Below, one piece after another: positions 1 to 10,340 of a stretch of DNA of 64,000 bases. The stretch spans positions 1,178,001 through 1,242,000 of the forward strand of contig CAJQUW010001866.1 of the NCBI GenBank assembly GCA_907163375.1. Reading direction: 5' to 3'. Within the stretch, counting starts at the first letter, position 1; every line of letters begins with the position of its first letter. The position numbers and the translations under genes are program-made. A model generated the notes under the pieces. The model did no database searches. It was not told the DNA's origin and worked only from the letters and a program-made list of their open reading frames with translations. The DNA is from Prostheceraeus crozeri (Eukaryota > Platyhelminthes > Polycladida > Euryleptidae).

Positions 1-115
1 CTGAAGCAAGTTATCAGTAATTCAAAGCCAGCATTATACTTTGAAACGGGGACTTAGTCCACACAAGTATTCAAAGAAAGCTGCAATGATAATTTTAACA
101 GACGGAAAATAGCTG

Positions 116-188
116 CGCGTCTTGGTGGATTTGAACCACCGACCTCTGGCATTCTAGGCCAACGCTCTACCAACTGAGCTATCGACGA
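116..188 (-). tRNA. tRNA-like gene, array copy 1
   Basis: A 73-nt cloverleaf can be drawn on the minus strand. It has a D arm with GCTC/GAGC, an anticodon arm TTGGC/GCCAG with loop CTAGAAT, and a T arm GGTGG/CCACC around TTCAAAT. By position the anticodon is AGA (155-153), which would read the serine codon UCU. However, the variable loop is only five bases, whereas eukaryotic tRNA-Ser has a long variable arm, and acceptor pairs 6-67 and 7-66 do not form. The internal A box and B box look good enough for Pol III. It may be a functional atypical tRNA, a pseudogene, or the head of an amplified tRNA-derived repeat. Confidence 0.6.
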
Positions 189-403
189 GCGACAGAACGA
201 CATAAGTCCTCAATTGAAGAACCCGCGTAGGAGAATCCGATAGCTTCATCCTCCAAGACAACATAGCATTAACCGTCAAGCCAAACTACTGAAGCAAGTT
301 ATCAGTAATTCAAAGCCAGCATTATACTTTGAAACGGGGACTTAGTCCACACAAGTATTCAAAGAAAGCTGCAATGATAATTTTAACAGACGGAAAATAG
401 CTG

Positions 404-476
404 CGCGTCTTGGTGGATTTGAACCACCGACCTCTGGCATTCTAGGCCAACGCTCTACCAACTGAGCTATCGACGA
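404..476 (-). tRNA. tRNA-like gene, array copy 2
   Basis: This is the same 73-nt sequence as copy 1, displaced by exactly 288 bp, with the same AGA anticodon position and the same two unpaired acceptor positions. Confidence 0.6.
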
Positions 477-691
477 GCGACAGAACGACATAAGTCCTCA
501 ATTGAAGAACCCGCGTAGGAGAATCCGATAGCTTCATCCTCCAAGACAACATAGCATTAACCGTCAAGCCAAACTACTGAAGCAAGTTATCAGTAATTCA
601 AAGCCAGCATTATACTTTGAAACGGGGACTTAGTCCACACAAGTATTCAAAGAAAGCTGCAATGATAATTTTAACAGACGGAAAATAGCTG

Positions 692-764
692 CGCGTCTTG
701 GTGGATTTGAACCACCGACCTCTGGCATTCTAGGCCAACGCTCTACCAACTGAGCTATCGACGA
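692..764 (-). tRNA. tRNA-like gene, array copy 3
   Basis: Third identical copy at 288-bp spacing. A short variable loop combined with anticodon AGA argues against an ordinary tRNA-Ser. Confidence 0.6.
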
Positions 765-979
765 GCGACAGAACGACATAAGTCCTCAATTGAAGAACCC
801 GCGTAGGAGAATCCGATAGCTTCATCCTCCAAGACAACATAGCATTAACCGTCAAGCCAAACTACTGAAGCAAGTTATCAGTAATTCAAAGCCAGCATTA
901 TACTTTGAAACGGGGACTTAGTCCACACAAGTATTCAAAGAAAGCTGCAATGATAATTTTAACAGACGGAAAATAGCTG

Positions 980-1052
980 CGCGTCTTGGTGGATTTGAAC
1001 CACCGACCTCTGGCATTCTAGGCCAACGCTCTACCAACTGAGCTATCGACGA
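980..1052 (-). tRNA. tRNA-like gene, array copy 4
   Basis: Fourth copy, complete although its unit is truncated about 35 bp further on, where LINE sequence begins. Confidence 0.6.
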
Positions 1053-1087
1053 GCGACAGAACGACATAAGTCCTCAATTGAAGAACC

Positions 1088-1645
1088 ATTTGAAGAACCT
1101 TGAGATATGTCATTTGAGATCAGCAGGTGGTCTAAGATAGCGTTTTGCCTAGTCGGATTGATGATTATATCGCACATATCCATATCAGAACAAAACCTTG
1201 TCACATCAAAAGAGTTCAAATCACCAGCCAACATTAAATGATAATGAGGCTTAGTTACACAAAAGTCGTCAATCAACTTCACTAGATCGTTGTATATGTC
1301 ATTCAGTTTTGATGCGTTTAAACTTGGTGGGATGTACAAGCATAATAAACATAACTTGAACGAGGAAATATCAATAATCAGATATTCAGATTCATTTGGT
1401 AAATGGTACGATTCAGAAATATTAGAGAATGAAATATTCGATCTGAGAAACACTGCAACTCCACCACCTCTTCGGCAAGATCGGTCACTCCGACATGAAG
1501 TATATCCTGGAATATTGATCAGATCTGAATTTATTAGACTGCTCAGCCAGGTTTCTGTCACACAGATTATATTGGGAGATTTTAGAGAAGCAACAAGTTT
1601 CAGTTCGTCAATCTTTGGTAGTAAAGAACGTGCATTCAGTAACAT
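1088..1645 (-). pseudogene. LINE endonuclease domain, truncated
   Basis: About 185 residues of an exonuclease-endonuclease-phosphatase (APE-like) domain are readable: NARSLLPKIDEL near the start, the catalytic glutamate in VTETWL, RGGGVAVFL, the metal and active-site motif LAGDLNSF, and ILDHLLIS near the end. In the family this enzyme nicks target DNA to prime reverse transcription. The domain ends at the junction with the tRNA-like array, so no linker to a reverse transcriptase remains and the copy cannot move by itself. Confidence 0.8.
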
Positions 1646-1677
1646 AACGGTAGGATATGTTGAATCCTGTAAAACCT

Positions 1678-2463
1678 TTACCGAAAATTTGCATTGGGAT
1701 CTATCGTTACAACTTTGTTATTGCGGATGGTAACTTTTTCGCCAAGATCACGCCTTGCTTTCAATTCTTTTCTCAATAAAAAATTTCTGTCCCTTTCCAT
1801 TTTTGTATAGTCAGGATTTATGAACACTTTTGAATATTGAGGAAAGTCTTTAAGACTTCTCGCCTTTCGGAGAAGAGCAGTGCGATTATTTTCATCAACA
1901 CATTTAAATCTGAGAAGTCGACGTTTATCAGTATCAGATTTTCGTCCAATGCGATTTGAAGATTCCACCTCAATGTTATCCATTTCAAGAGCGTTACATA
2001 AATCGTTAATGGCTTCATTGTCTTGTTTTATTCTAGATTCAAGACTACCAGTATTAGGTTCAGGAAGACCAGTCACAATTAGGAAATTTCTTCTGTTCAG
2101 TCTTTCCTGCAGCTTGCTAAACATAGCCTCACACGAACCGTTTATGGCATTTTTCATTTGTTCATATTCTTCTTGTAGCTTGTCATGTTTCTTTTGCAGA
2201 TCTTTGTGCTGTTTGATGAGCAGATTAAACTTTTCAGTCAGAGGACAAATATATTTTTGAAGTTGATTCTCAATAACCGCTGAAATATTATCAACATCGA
2301 TGGAGTCATTCTTCTGTTTGATATTTTCTGTTGTTAGGGATCTCCTGGAGCTAGATTGTGTCTTTAGATGCAACATAGCTCTGATGACATCTTTCTTCGT
2401 GATAGAAGATTTAGATAAATCATTTTCTGGCAAAGCAAGAAGTTCCTCCACTGATAGTACCAT
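1678..2463 (-). CDS. LINE ORF1 protein (coiled coil plus RRM-like domain)
   Basis: The 261-residue open frame has a heptad-like, K/E/Q-rich coiled-coil region at about residues 70-115. It is followed by a domain that begins RRNFLIVTGLPE, a pattern typical of the RRM-like nucleic-acid-binding domain of LINE ORF1 proteins, with a basic region after it. Proteins of this family coat the element's RNA and act as chaperones during retrotransposition. The frame is open from the ATG at 2463 to its stop and ends just before the endonuclease frame. I saw no CCHC knuckles. Confidence 0.75.
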   Translation of the reverse strand: MVLSVEELLALPENDLSKSSITKKDVIRAMLHLKTQSSSRRSLTTENIKQKNDSIDVDNISAVIENQLQKYICPLTEKFNLLIKQHKDLQKKHDKLQEEYEQMKNAINGSCEAMFSKLQERLNRRNFLIVTGLPEPNTGSLESRIKQDNEAINDLCNALEMDNIEVESSNRIGRKSDTDKRRLLRFKCVDENNRTALLRKARSLKDFPQYSKVFINPDYTKMERDRNFLLRKELKARRDLGEKVTIRNNKVVTIDPNANFR

Positions 2464-3669
2464 GGTAACCTGAATGTAACTACACTGCCAAAAATAATTG
2501 TCACCACAGGGTATCTAACCAAGAGACAAAAGTACTATTCGCTGTCCAGTCGAGGAACTAGACCACTAGGCTACACAACCAACTAGAGCTAGAACGATTG
2601 TCACTATTAAGTTAATTCGAGAAACCGTGAAATCACTTGTGTGACGTAGATAATTCAGCAGTTGGTTTTGATCGAGGCAGCAACCACAATCAACCGATGA
2701 GAAAACTCACTGAATTTTATGGTGAAAGGGAGAATTTTCGGTATATCAAGAATCCCGTAGAGCGACAAGAAAAACTGATATCATATCCAGAACAACGACA
2801 ATTAGATGGTTCCAACGATGTAAAATTTTCCAAATTTGAGTGGATAATGTCAATATATGAAGCAGATAACACTATATGCACTGGCAGACGCGAGAGACAC
2901 GACCGGTCACCTCGACTTGGCTGATTACAGAACTATAAAACGCACGCATCTTAATAATAAATCAAGACATTTTTTATATATGTCTAAAAACAACGTCCAA
3001 ATTGCAACAAGCAGTGCCTAGTCTACTTTTTCAGATGTTTTGCAAAACGCAGTTGTAAGTAAGAGTACCGCTGATACAATTTCAAATAGACTGTATTGCA
3101 TTATTTTATGTCAGTTGATTACTAGATCTGAAGAGCGCATGTTATATAGGAATAATGCAAATGAAAACCAGAGGCGATTGCCAAGCTTGGCAATAATCTA
3201 ACGTGTCAATGCAATTTTGTGGTAAGAAATTACATGACACAACAGAAAAAATAAATATGAACTATGAGAAAATTTGATATAAAATTGGTTTAAGCAAATA
3301 AAAACAAACAACACATACTGCGTATGTTATATATTGCACATCGACAATATCTTTGACATTGAAAGACATGCGATGATCGATTCCAGTTGCCCCTAAAATG
3401 CCCTCTGATAATTTTTTCAATACATAGATCCATATTGTAGCTTCAGCCTGGTGAATAACTCGAAGAGCGTTGTTGACATGGGTGAGCCTTATTAATAGCC
3501 AATTCCTCAGTGTAATATTCGGATTCTCACTGAAATTGTTAATGAAAACATTTTCCAGCAGGAAGCCCACTATAATTTTAGGAGACTCAGGAGGAACTAT
3601 AGGAGATTTCAGAGGGAAAAACTCTCGCAGTCTGGTGCTACGAAAAAAAAGTTTTTTTTCCTCTGAAGT
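2464..3669. other. Interval without a recognised gene
   Basis: The part next to the LINE start may be LINE 5' UTR. An isolated tRNA A-box-like stretch (TAGCCTAGTGGT, minus strand, about 2562-2573) has no convincing B box. The 95-residue frame at 2637-2924 and the 102-residue minus frame at 3262-3570 show no family motif. Confidence 0.5.
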
Positions 3670-4215
3670 CTCCTACCCCGAGGTCCCTTGTCTCATCGGT
3701 GGTTTATGAATTCAAGTGTACTGGTGATCAGTATACCACATACATCGGTGAGACAACACGACATCTAGGTAGAAGATTTCATGAACATGTGTCAAGACCT
3801 GGTCCAATTTTCAACCATTTGCTTGAATGTAATACCTGCAGCAGACGTGACATCATGAACAATGTTTCGATCATTTACAAAACTCATTTTGTTCGTACGA
3901 GCGTATTTCCGAGGCCCTCTTCAGAAAGAAGAGGTCCCCAATTTTAAACAGTCAACTTTCTCATTCAGGGTCTTCATTTTATCTTTCTGTTTTCTGATGT
4001 CTCTTCTTTTTTTTGCCTTTAGTAGTTATATCATTTCTTTGGTGTTTTGAACATAGTCTTTGCTGACCATAGATCTATCTAAGTTTTATAGTAGTCTATA
4101 GCTTGATAATTTTGAATATCTTTTGTAGAAATTTATGTGCATGTACCCTTCAGTTAGATTGTTTCCCTGATGACGGTAGGTTGTTCCTACAAAAAGGACT
4201 TGGTTTGCATTCAAA
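3670..4215 (+). mobile_element. Penelope-like element, 3' fragment with GIY-YIG endonuclease
   Basis: The frame from about 3672 reads RSLVSSVVYEFKCTG and continues through TTYIGETTRHLGRRFHEH to NHLLECNTC. This is the GIY-YIG endonuclease that Penelope-like retroelements carry downstream of their reverse transcriptase, with the characteristic VYEFKC lead-in and the H/C-containing segment after it. The C-terminal tail follows to about 3950. Reverse transcriptase is absent upstream, so this is a broken 3' fragment. The sequence after it, to about 4215, includes a hammerhead-like core, in keeping with the ribozymes known from the ends of this family. Confidence 0.82.
4160..4205 (+). ncRNA. Decayed hammerhead-ribozyme-like motif of the Penelope-like element
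   Basis: CTGATGA (4167-4173), one half of the hammerhead core, is followed by a perfect 5-bp stem GTAGG/CCTAC with a TTGTT loop (4176-4190). The next bases are AAAAAGG where the core would have GAAA, so the second half is off consensus. Hammerheads at Penelope-like element ends are established knowledge. Activity here is unlikely. Confidence 0.4.
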
Positions 4216-4674
4216 ATTATTTAAGTACAATTTGCGATGAAAAGTGGTCATTTTGCTATTTTATTTGCTACAAAAATTGTTGATAGTCATGAATTCTACA
4301 GGTGTTTATCAATTGATGCCGCATCAGTCTTCATGTGAATATTATTTTCTTCCACTTGGATTGATTACTGCATTAAATTGCTGTATTACCGCTCTCATCT
4401 TCAACAAATTTTTCAGAGAAACTACTGAATGAATATTCTTGAAACTTACAATACAATCAGTGAATTCTGCTTTATATCATATGCCATTTCTAAGGCTTTT
4501 TGTCGCATCGCACATCGCACAGCCGACAAAACAGAAATTTCGCACCATGTCGTAATGCTTTTTTGCCACAATAAGGACCGTACTAAAATGTGTTCGAATT
4601 TAGGTATCTATTTCTCATTTAGCCCTTTTAAGCAATTAGATATCTTTGATCAAGTTGCACGTGATAACGCAGCC

Positions 4675-4765
4675 TAGGGCTCGAAGCCATATTGATATGA
4701 CCCGAAATCTAAACCTCTCGCCTCTCTGTAATGAACTGTGACCCTTAACCAACTGAACTATCCCA
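4675..4765 (-). repeat. tRNA-derived SINE-like head
   Basis: On the minus strand an A-box-like TAGTTCAGTTGG (4760-4749) is followed about 60 bp later by a B-box-like GGCTTCGAGCCC (4689-4678). The order fits a Pol III promoter taken from a tRNA, but the spacing is longer than in a tRNA. No body or tail was defined. Confidence 0.4.
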
Positions 4766-5508
4766 ACTATTAATCATCAACATTTACCTCTCGCCTCATG
4801 CGCAATTCAAATGTGGAAATAATTCTCAGAAACAGAACTGGTCAAAAACGTGTTATCGAAAAGTTGTCGATATCAAAGGAATGATATTTGTGAGATTATA
4901 TCGAGATATATTGTCCGAATTGCTATCAAAGAGAAATATCTTTGGAAATGAATCTTCGATGACGACCCAGAGAATTTCATTACAGACTTGCATCTGTTAA
5001 AATCTCACATGAAAATATTCTTATCTTCCATTGATAAGATTCCGAAGATTTTCACAAGTTTTTACGTGCTGGGTACATTCTGATGATATCCCTACAGGGA
5101 ATGCGAAAGAGTAATGGAAACACAAGGAAAATGAAATGAAGTAATTACATGTGTTTCTTTATCACGCGTTCTAGCAAGAAAAAGCGAAAGTTTCTTTTAT
5201 TTACCGCCAAGAACAATGCAAATAATTAATTTTCCCAACCAATTGTGATGAAAATTATATCTACAGTGTTGTTCGATGAAACTGCATCACTCCATTAAAA
5301 TTGAGGTACATTCCTTATAACTTCTTTTCTTTGCTACATAGCATATTAATTGCTAAATTAGGCTTCACCAATCATTCAGTTAGTTCATATTGGTTATGTT
5401 CTGAAACTTTATGATGACAAAAGTTCACCTGCAAAAAGTTTTCCGTCCAAGACAGACCTTACTAGGACAACTAAGCTTCGGCAGATTTTACTGATATTTG
5501 GAGTAAAA
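4766..5508. other. AT-rich interval without a recognised gene
   Basis: No long frame, no RNA gene and no repeat structure was recognised here, apart from ordinary AT-rich sequence. Confidence 0.5.
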
Positions 5509-6240
5509 GTAAAGTGGTTGAAAAATTCGCGCAAGTACTTTTTGCAGTCTGTACGTTTCTCAGAAATTTACGTGACACGTCAGCTTTCAATAAATTAATT
5601 CAGTAGCTCCGGAGAATTCCGATAAATAGGACACTGGGTCAACACTCAATTGCTTACTAGGCCTATCGTTTATACCAGGTCCAGCACACTATCATCAATG
5701 TTTATCGGCTTTGTCACAACGCTAATCAAATTATCCACGCTACAACTGTTGTCTCATACTCGATCAGAAGAACATTTTGGAATCAAACTATTGAATTCTA
5801 TTCATGACTGGAGCCATTGGGTGGCGATACCAAGTGTCTCATCAAACAAAACATCGAATATCAACAGGAGAATTTGCTTTTTCCAAGTAAAGTGGCTGAA
5901 AAATTCGCTCAAGTACTTTTTACAGTCTGTATTTTTCACAGAATTTTATGTGATATGTCAGCTTTCAATAAAATCATTCCGTAACTCTAGGAAGTTCCGA
6001 TAAACTGAACAACTGGTGATCACCTGATTGCTTACTGGGCCTTGACTATCGCCCATACCCGAAACAGCGCAAAATCATCGCTGTCTATCGCTTCTGTGTC
6101 AATGCTAATCAAATCATCCACAGCGCAGCTGTTGGGATGACTCACACTCGATCAGAAGACCTTCATGCAATCAATCTATTGAATTCTATTCATGACTGGC
6201 GCCGCTGAATTGCGTAGTAAAGTAGCGAGTGTCTTATAAA
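5509..6240. repeat. Diverged tandem duplication, about 380 bp per copy
   Basis: Copy 1 (about 5509-5886) and copy 2 (about 5887-6240) share long blocks: GTAAAGTGG at 5509 and 5887, GTCAGCTTTCAATAAA at 5579 and 5957, and ATTCTATTCATGACTGG near 5797 and 6185. The offset is 378-388 bp. Identity is roughly three quarters by eye, so the duplication is old. The second copy runs up to the Tc1 transposase frame. Confidence 0.8.
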
Positions 6241-6297
6241 GCAGCAGATCACAGCATTGATAAGACAATTCATTTGTTTGGATACGAAACTGTGCCA

Positions 6298-7323
6298 ATG
6301 GCTGATATAGACAACGAAACCAGAGCCCAGGTCGTTGCACTACATGAGCATGATGGTCTTTCAACACGTGAGATTGCAGGCGCTGTCGGTGTAAGCCAAT
6401 CATCCACAAGTCGCATCATTGGTCGATACCGAAGCACAAATTCATACGAAAGTTACCGATTTCTCTGCGGATCTGAAAGAAAAATCGATGAAAGGGGCGA
6501 TAGAGTTCTGTTGAAGCTCTCCAGAGAAAATCCCCGTGTAACATCGAGCGACCTCTCTCATAAACTGAAAGATGATTATCACATTGACATCAGCCCATCA
6601 ACTGTAAGAAAACGCTTAACAGAAAACGACAGACCAGCATATCGTCCATTGAAATGCCAGGTTCTGACCGAAGACATGAAAAAAAGAAGACTTGCATGGT
6701 GTCGTGAATACAAGGACTGGACGCTGGATGATTGGCACAAAGTTATATTCAGCGACGAGACCTCGGTAGAAATACAGCCGGCAGCGTCGCAGTTCGTGAG
6801 GAGAAATTCCGGTGAAACTCCGACAAGAATGCACTTTAAGCCATCCTTCAGACACCCAGTGAACTTGATGATTTGGTCCTGCATCTCATTCCATGGAAAT
6901 GGTCGTATTCACTTGGTTGAAGGTTCCATGAACTCTTATCAGTATGCATGCGTCATCTCTGGAAGACTTCTTCCACAGATAAATGAGTGGTATTCGTCGT
7001 CTGAAAATTGTTGGTTTCAGCAAGATTTAGCGCCATGCCACACATCACGAAAAACGATGCAACTCTTGAATGAATCCGGCGTCAGAGCTCTCAAATGGCC
7101 TGGGAACTCTCCAGATCTATCACCAATTGAGAACATCTGGGCTATCCTCAAGCGCAAAATTAGAAAAGAAACGTTGACAACAAAACAAGAACTGATCAAC
7201 GCATTGCTGCGAGAATGGGCAAGAGATGACGATCTGAAGAAAATGTGTCCCAACTTGATTGACTCAATGCCCTCCAGAATCAGGGAATGCATGAGAGTAA
7301 GAGGTGGTCCGATTCACTATTGA
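6298..7323 (+). CDS. Tc1-type transposase (DD34E), complete open frame
   Basis: The 341-residue protein is the normal length for a Tc1 transposase. A first helix-turn-helix (about 5-45, with LSTREIAGAVGVSQSSTSRI) and a second (about 65-110) form the paired DNA-binding domain. The DDE catalytic triad is D153 in IFSDET, D243 in QQDLAPCH and E278 in SPIENIW, with 34 residues between the last two. Tc1 enzymes cut and paste the element at TA sites. The ATG at 6298 was chosen over one 69 bp upstream because the family's N-terminus starts here. QQDLAPCH replaces the usual QQDNAPCH, a second-shell change. I could not find a clear pair of terminal inverted repeats, so transposition competence is unproven. 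Confidence 0.92.
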   Translation: MADIDNETRAQVVALHEHDGLSTREIAGAVGVSQSSTSRIIGRYRSTNSYESYRFLCGSERKIDERGDRVLLKLSRENPRVTSSDLSHKLKDDYHIDISPSTVRKRLTENDRPAYRPLKCQVLTEDMKKRRLAWCREYKDWTLDDWHKVIFSDETSVEIQPAASQFVRRNSGETPTRMHFKPSFRHPVNLMIWSCISFHGNGRIHLVEGSMNSYQYACVISGRLLPQINEWYSSSENCWFQQDLAPCHTSRKTMQLLNESGVRALKWPGNSPDLSPIENIWAILKRKIRKETLTTKQELINALLREWARDDDLKKMCPNLIDSMPSRIRECMRVRGGPIHY

Positions 7324-7534
7324 TCATCTGAGATACTTGTTTGACATGTATTTTGTCAGTCTTTCCCTTCTTTTATGTTTTTGTTAATGGTCAAATGCTA
7401 ATCAACAGAATTGAATCGAACAAGTTGTTTTTGATCATTTTTTCGGAAAATTTAGAGGTGATTCAGTTTCATCGAACAACAATGTATAATGAGGGAGACG
7501 ATGTACATTTCATAGGTGAGCATGGGTTGATTTC

Positions 7535-7755
7535 TTGGCCCACTTCAGCCCAGCATATGTGTTTCTGGCCCACCCCAACCCAGCATGTGTCTCTGGCCCA
7601 AACTCCTGCGCAGCCCAGCCCGTGTGTATCCTGCCCAAGTCCTGTCCAGCTAAGTCAGTGCCTACAGCCCATCCAAGCCAATCCCGACCAAGCTCAGCAC
7701 AGTCCAGCAGCCAATCCAGTCACGACCTAATCCGACACAGTCCAGTCATTCCTAT
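7535..7755 (+). repeat. Degenerate CCCAG/TCCAG low-complexity tract
   Basis: About 220 bp is built from recurring pentamer-like words (GCCCA, TCCAG, CCCAG) with loose periodicity near five bases. Frames across it are rich in P, Q, S and A for this reason and are not taken as genes. Confidence 0.7.
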
Positions 7756-9389
7756 GTCTATCTCTGAACTGTATCCATTTAAGCAATTAATATTGATAAT
7801 CAATAATTAACGAAAATAAGCAGAAATATTGACTTTTTCAACGTAACTCTAATTAGTAGCAGTAGAAGCGTATATTTAAAATAAAATGATATTCAAAGTC
7901 AATACACAGATAAATAACATCACGATTATGACGTGCATATATAACAGTGAGCAATGTAAACAACCGTAACTAATAAATAGTAAAGATGTTCCATGAAGCA
8001 CAAGAAACTTTAAAATGTCACTTTCGTACATCGTCTTCACAAGACAAGCAATAAGTTAGAAGACTTACAATTATGTAAATTCAGAGGAAATATGTACAGT
8101 ATGTGTAAGAAAGTATTGAAGGAAGAACTGTATTTGCTATTGATTACTGAAAGATCAGATTACTTAATTTGAATATGATAATAGAATATCCATTTGTGTA
8201 ATTCTTCATCTCAATAAAGGTATCTCAATAAATCTCAATAAGCTCTCTTGAAAGAGAACCTGCCTTTATAGTGGATTATGGGAAGTCGTTGGATGAATGC
8301 TGCACTTTTTTGAGAGAGAGATAGAGAGGTACGGAAGCATACACAATGAAAATGGCAATATTCAATGAACACTGTGGTAGCAAAATTAAAGATATCCGCC
8401 TTCGTTTAAGGATAAGCATGTAAATGAGTAACTAGCTCTATTTCTTCCAATTTGCTGCCAGGCTATTACATGAAGATGATTTTTTAAACGATCGTATGCA
8501 ATGTTCTATAATATGCGCTTTTATTAATATATTTTGTACAACACACATGACACATGTGAACACAATGAATGTTCTTCTTAAAGTATCCATCAAAATTGAA
8601 TCAATTTCCACATCTTTGAAATGTTTCGTCGATGCTTTGAGATTCTATATCCAAGACGAATATATAAAGAAAGAGACAGACGCAAAATGATCCAGATGCT
8701 TCAAATTATAGACAAGATCTGTGCGCCAAGCCTGCGGCGCCGCAATTGACTTTATCGAGGCAAAATCAGCGCAAATGGTCTTTCCTAGTTTGTAGTTTAA
8801 TAGATTATCTAAGACATCAAATTATCAGCACATTCAAGAGACAGCAAATTCATCTACATGTACATGTACACCTTCATATACATATATAAGGATGCTTAAA
8901 CCCCATAAACCTTGGATTTTTGCAATCATACAAAGTGCATCAGTAGGAGAGGGTGTGGCAAATTGAAATTTTGTTGTAATGTAGCCAAAACCGTGGGTAT
9001 ATTATCGTTAGATAGCATTTTACTTGTCTATAAATGTCTATATGTAATGCGCAATGCCCACAGGCATGCTTCAATTGATGATTATAATAATTAATGTAAT
9101 AATATTCTGTATCAATGCATTTACCATTAATGCTCTTCGAGAGAGATAGAGAGAGAGATAGCAGTGTCTACATTCGAAAAATGAAAATCATGCAAAGTCA
9201 TCAGTTAAAGCATAAAATCAAATGTCTGGTGCAATTCAATTAGTAAAAGATGCGGATGTGTGTGTAAGAGGGGTCTCGTGTTCATAATTACACACAGTCT
9301 ATTGTAGATAAACAAAATCAGTCAAATCTCAAAAAGGTACATTTCAACTTCTCTTCAATTGACACAGGAGTTATTAGCTACTGTAGGAG
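7756..9389. other. AT-rich interval without a recognised gene
   Basis: Only short GA-rich microsatellite patches (near 8310 and 9140) and low-coding-potential frames are visible. Confidence 0.5.
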
Positions 9390-9660
9390 TTATTGCATAA
9401 ACGACCAGTCCGAGAAGTCTACTCATAGAGTAAGTATATTAGGTAGAGTAGCAACTCTGCATGAAATAAATCCCCAATGTGTATTGGCCTATACAGCATC
9501 GAGTTTATTTAATGAGCTCGAGTTGAGACCCGATGGCATATGTGAGATATGTAAAGTTTTACATTTTTGTAGAAATTTACAGACTTGACTGATCATAGCA
9601 ACAACACAAAAAAAAGAATAGCATTTTACAAATCCTCCATGTCATGACAACCTTGAAGAG
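9390..9660 (+). repeat. Dispersed repeat family R1, copy 1
   Basis: It shares an ordered series of words with 10470-10705 and 12430-12715: GGTAGAGTAGCAACTC, CCCCAATGTG, TTTATTTAATG, TGTGAGATATG, GAAATTTAC, GACTGATCAT and CATGTCATGACAACCTTGAAG. All three copies have the same orientation. No frame or terminal repeat was found, so it may be an old MITE or SINE fragment. Confidence 0.8.
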
Positions 9661-9879
9661 GTAATGCTTTTTCTATTTAAGTAGGAATCTGCACATAAAT
9701 TATCACTCGGGTCGCTTCCGTCTCAGGTAGCGAGTGCTGACAACTGTAAATGACTGTTTGTTGTGTTCTTGCATATCGAAGTGGATGCAGTAAAGCAATA
9801 AATGATCCTTCATACCAGCCTAGGACATTTAATTGATTTCCCCTTAATGAACCTAAGACATCAGTACGGATCAAAAGTA

Positions 9880-10045
9880 TCCTCACCGACAGCGCTTTGA
9901 GTTCTGCCAACATTAATCATTTTCTCCGAATGTAGTTTGAGTCCTGTCATCGCATGGCATCCTCTGCGACTCTGCTGTGAGCCCTGCCATGGTTTTCATC
10001 ATCTGTGAGTGCGCTTTGAGTCTTGCGCATATTATATTCATCCAA
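9880..10045 (+). repeat. Short degenerate tandem repeat (TTTGAGTCCTG words)
   Basis: The words GCTTTGAGTTCTGCC, GTTTGAGTCCTGTC, TGTGAGCCCTGCC and GCTTTGAGTCTTGCG recur at about 9893, 9947, 9979 and 10010. The spacing is only roughly regular, between 30 and 55 bp. Confidence 0.5.
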
Positions 10046-10139
10046 AGGCATTTGTGTTTAACTGCGAGAGGAGTTCCTAGACGGATGTGCGCATGTGCTA
10101 TAGCGAGCTAGATATGTCGGATGGCATTTTTCGATAGAG

Positions 10140-10340
10140 TGAAGTTGCTACTCCTATGCAACTCATTAAATGAGTACTAGAATGAGTGCCAATTAAGTAC
10201 TCTGCTTTCGAACCAAAAGAGTTCTGAAATGAGTACTGATGTTTTCGAACTCAAAGAGTACTAGATTCTGGGACTCATTCCCTAGTCGTGTTGGTACTCA
10301 GGTTCAGTACTATTTCTAGTAGCAACTCATTTTGGACTTT
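10140..10340. repeat. Imperfect palindromic repeat rich in GAGTACT words
   Basis: AGTTGCTACT near 10142 is matched by AGTAGCAACT near 10318 in inverted orientation. Between them GAGTACT, AAGTACTC and AATGAGT recur on both strands. This suggests a decayed foldback element. Confidence 0.45.

Larger units (their letters stand above)
1..1087. repeat. Tandem array of a 288-bp unit (about 3.8 copies, runs off the left edge)
   Basis: The same unit starts at 1, 289, 577 and 865, an exact 288-bp period with no length drift, and the copies look essentially identical. Each unit carries one tRNA-like sequence on the minus strand, flanked by about 215 bp of constant spacer. The fourth unit is cut at about 1087, where LINE sequence begins. 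The uniformity points to recent tandem amplification or ongoing homogenisation. Confidence 0.95.
1088..2463 (-). mobile_element. CR1-type non-LTR retrotransposon (LINE), 5' part only
   Basis: On the minus strand a coiled-coil ORF1 (2463-1678) is followed by the start of an apurinic-type endonuclease (1645-1088), the usual order at the 5' end of CR1-like LINEs. Reverse transcriptase and 3' end are missing: homology stops at about 1087, where the tRNA-like tandem array begins. LINEs normally lose the 5' end, so keeping the 5' end and losing the 3' end points to a rearrangement or to expansion of the array into the element, not to ordinary truncated insertion. The clade is inferred from layout and endonuclease style. 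Confidence 0.8.

Noticed and set aside
116-188. A firm tRNA-Ser(AGA) call
   Set aside because: No long variable arm and two unpaired acceptor positions. Kept as tRNA-like only.
1-1087. CRISPR-like array
   Set aside because: Units are 288 bp and identical throughout, with no short repeat plus unique spacers. The context is animal DNA. The 45-bp array is likewise a minisatellite.
3262-3570. 102-codon minus-strand frame upstream of the Penelope fragment
   Set aside because: No conserved motif and wrong strand for the adjacent element.
7341-7810. P/Q/S-rich frames downstream of the transposase
   Set aside because: Product of the CCCAG low-complexity tract.
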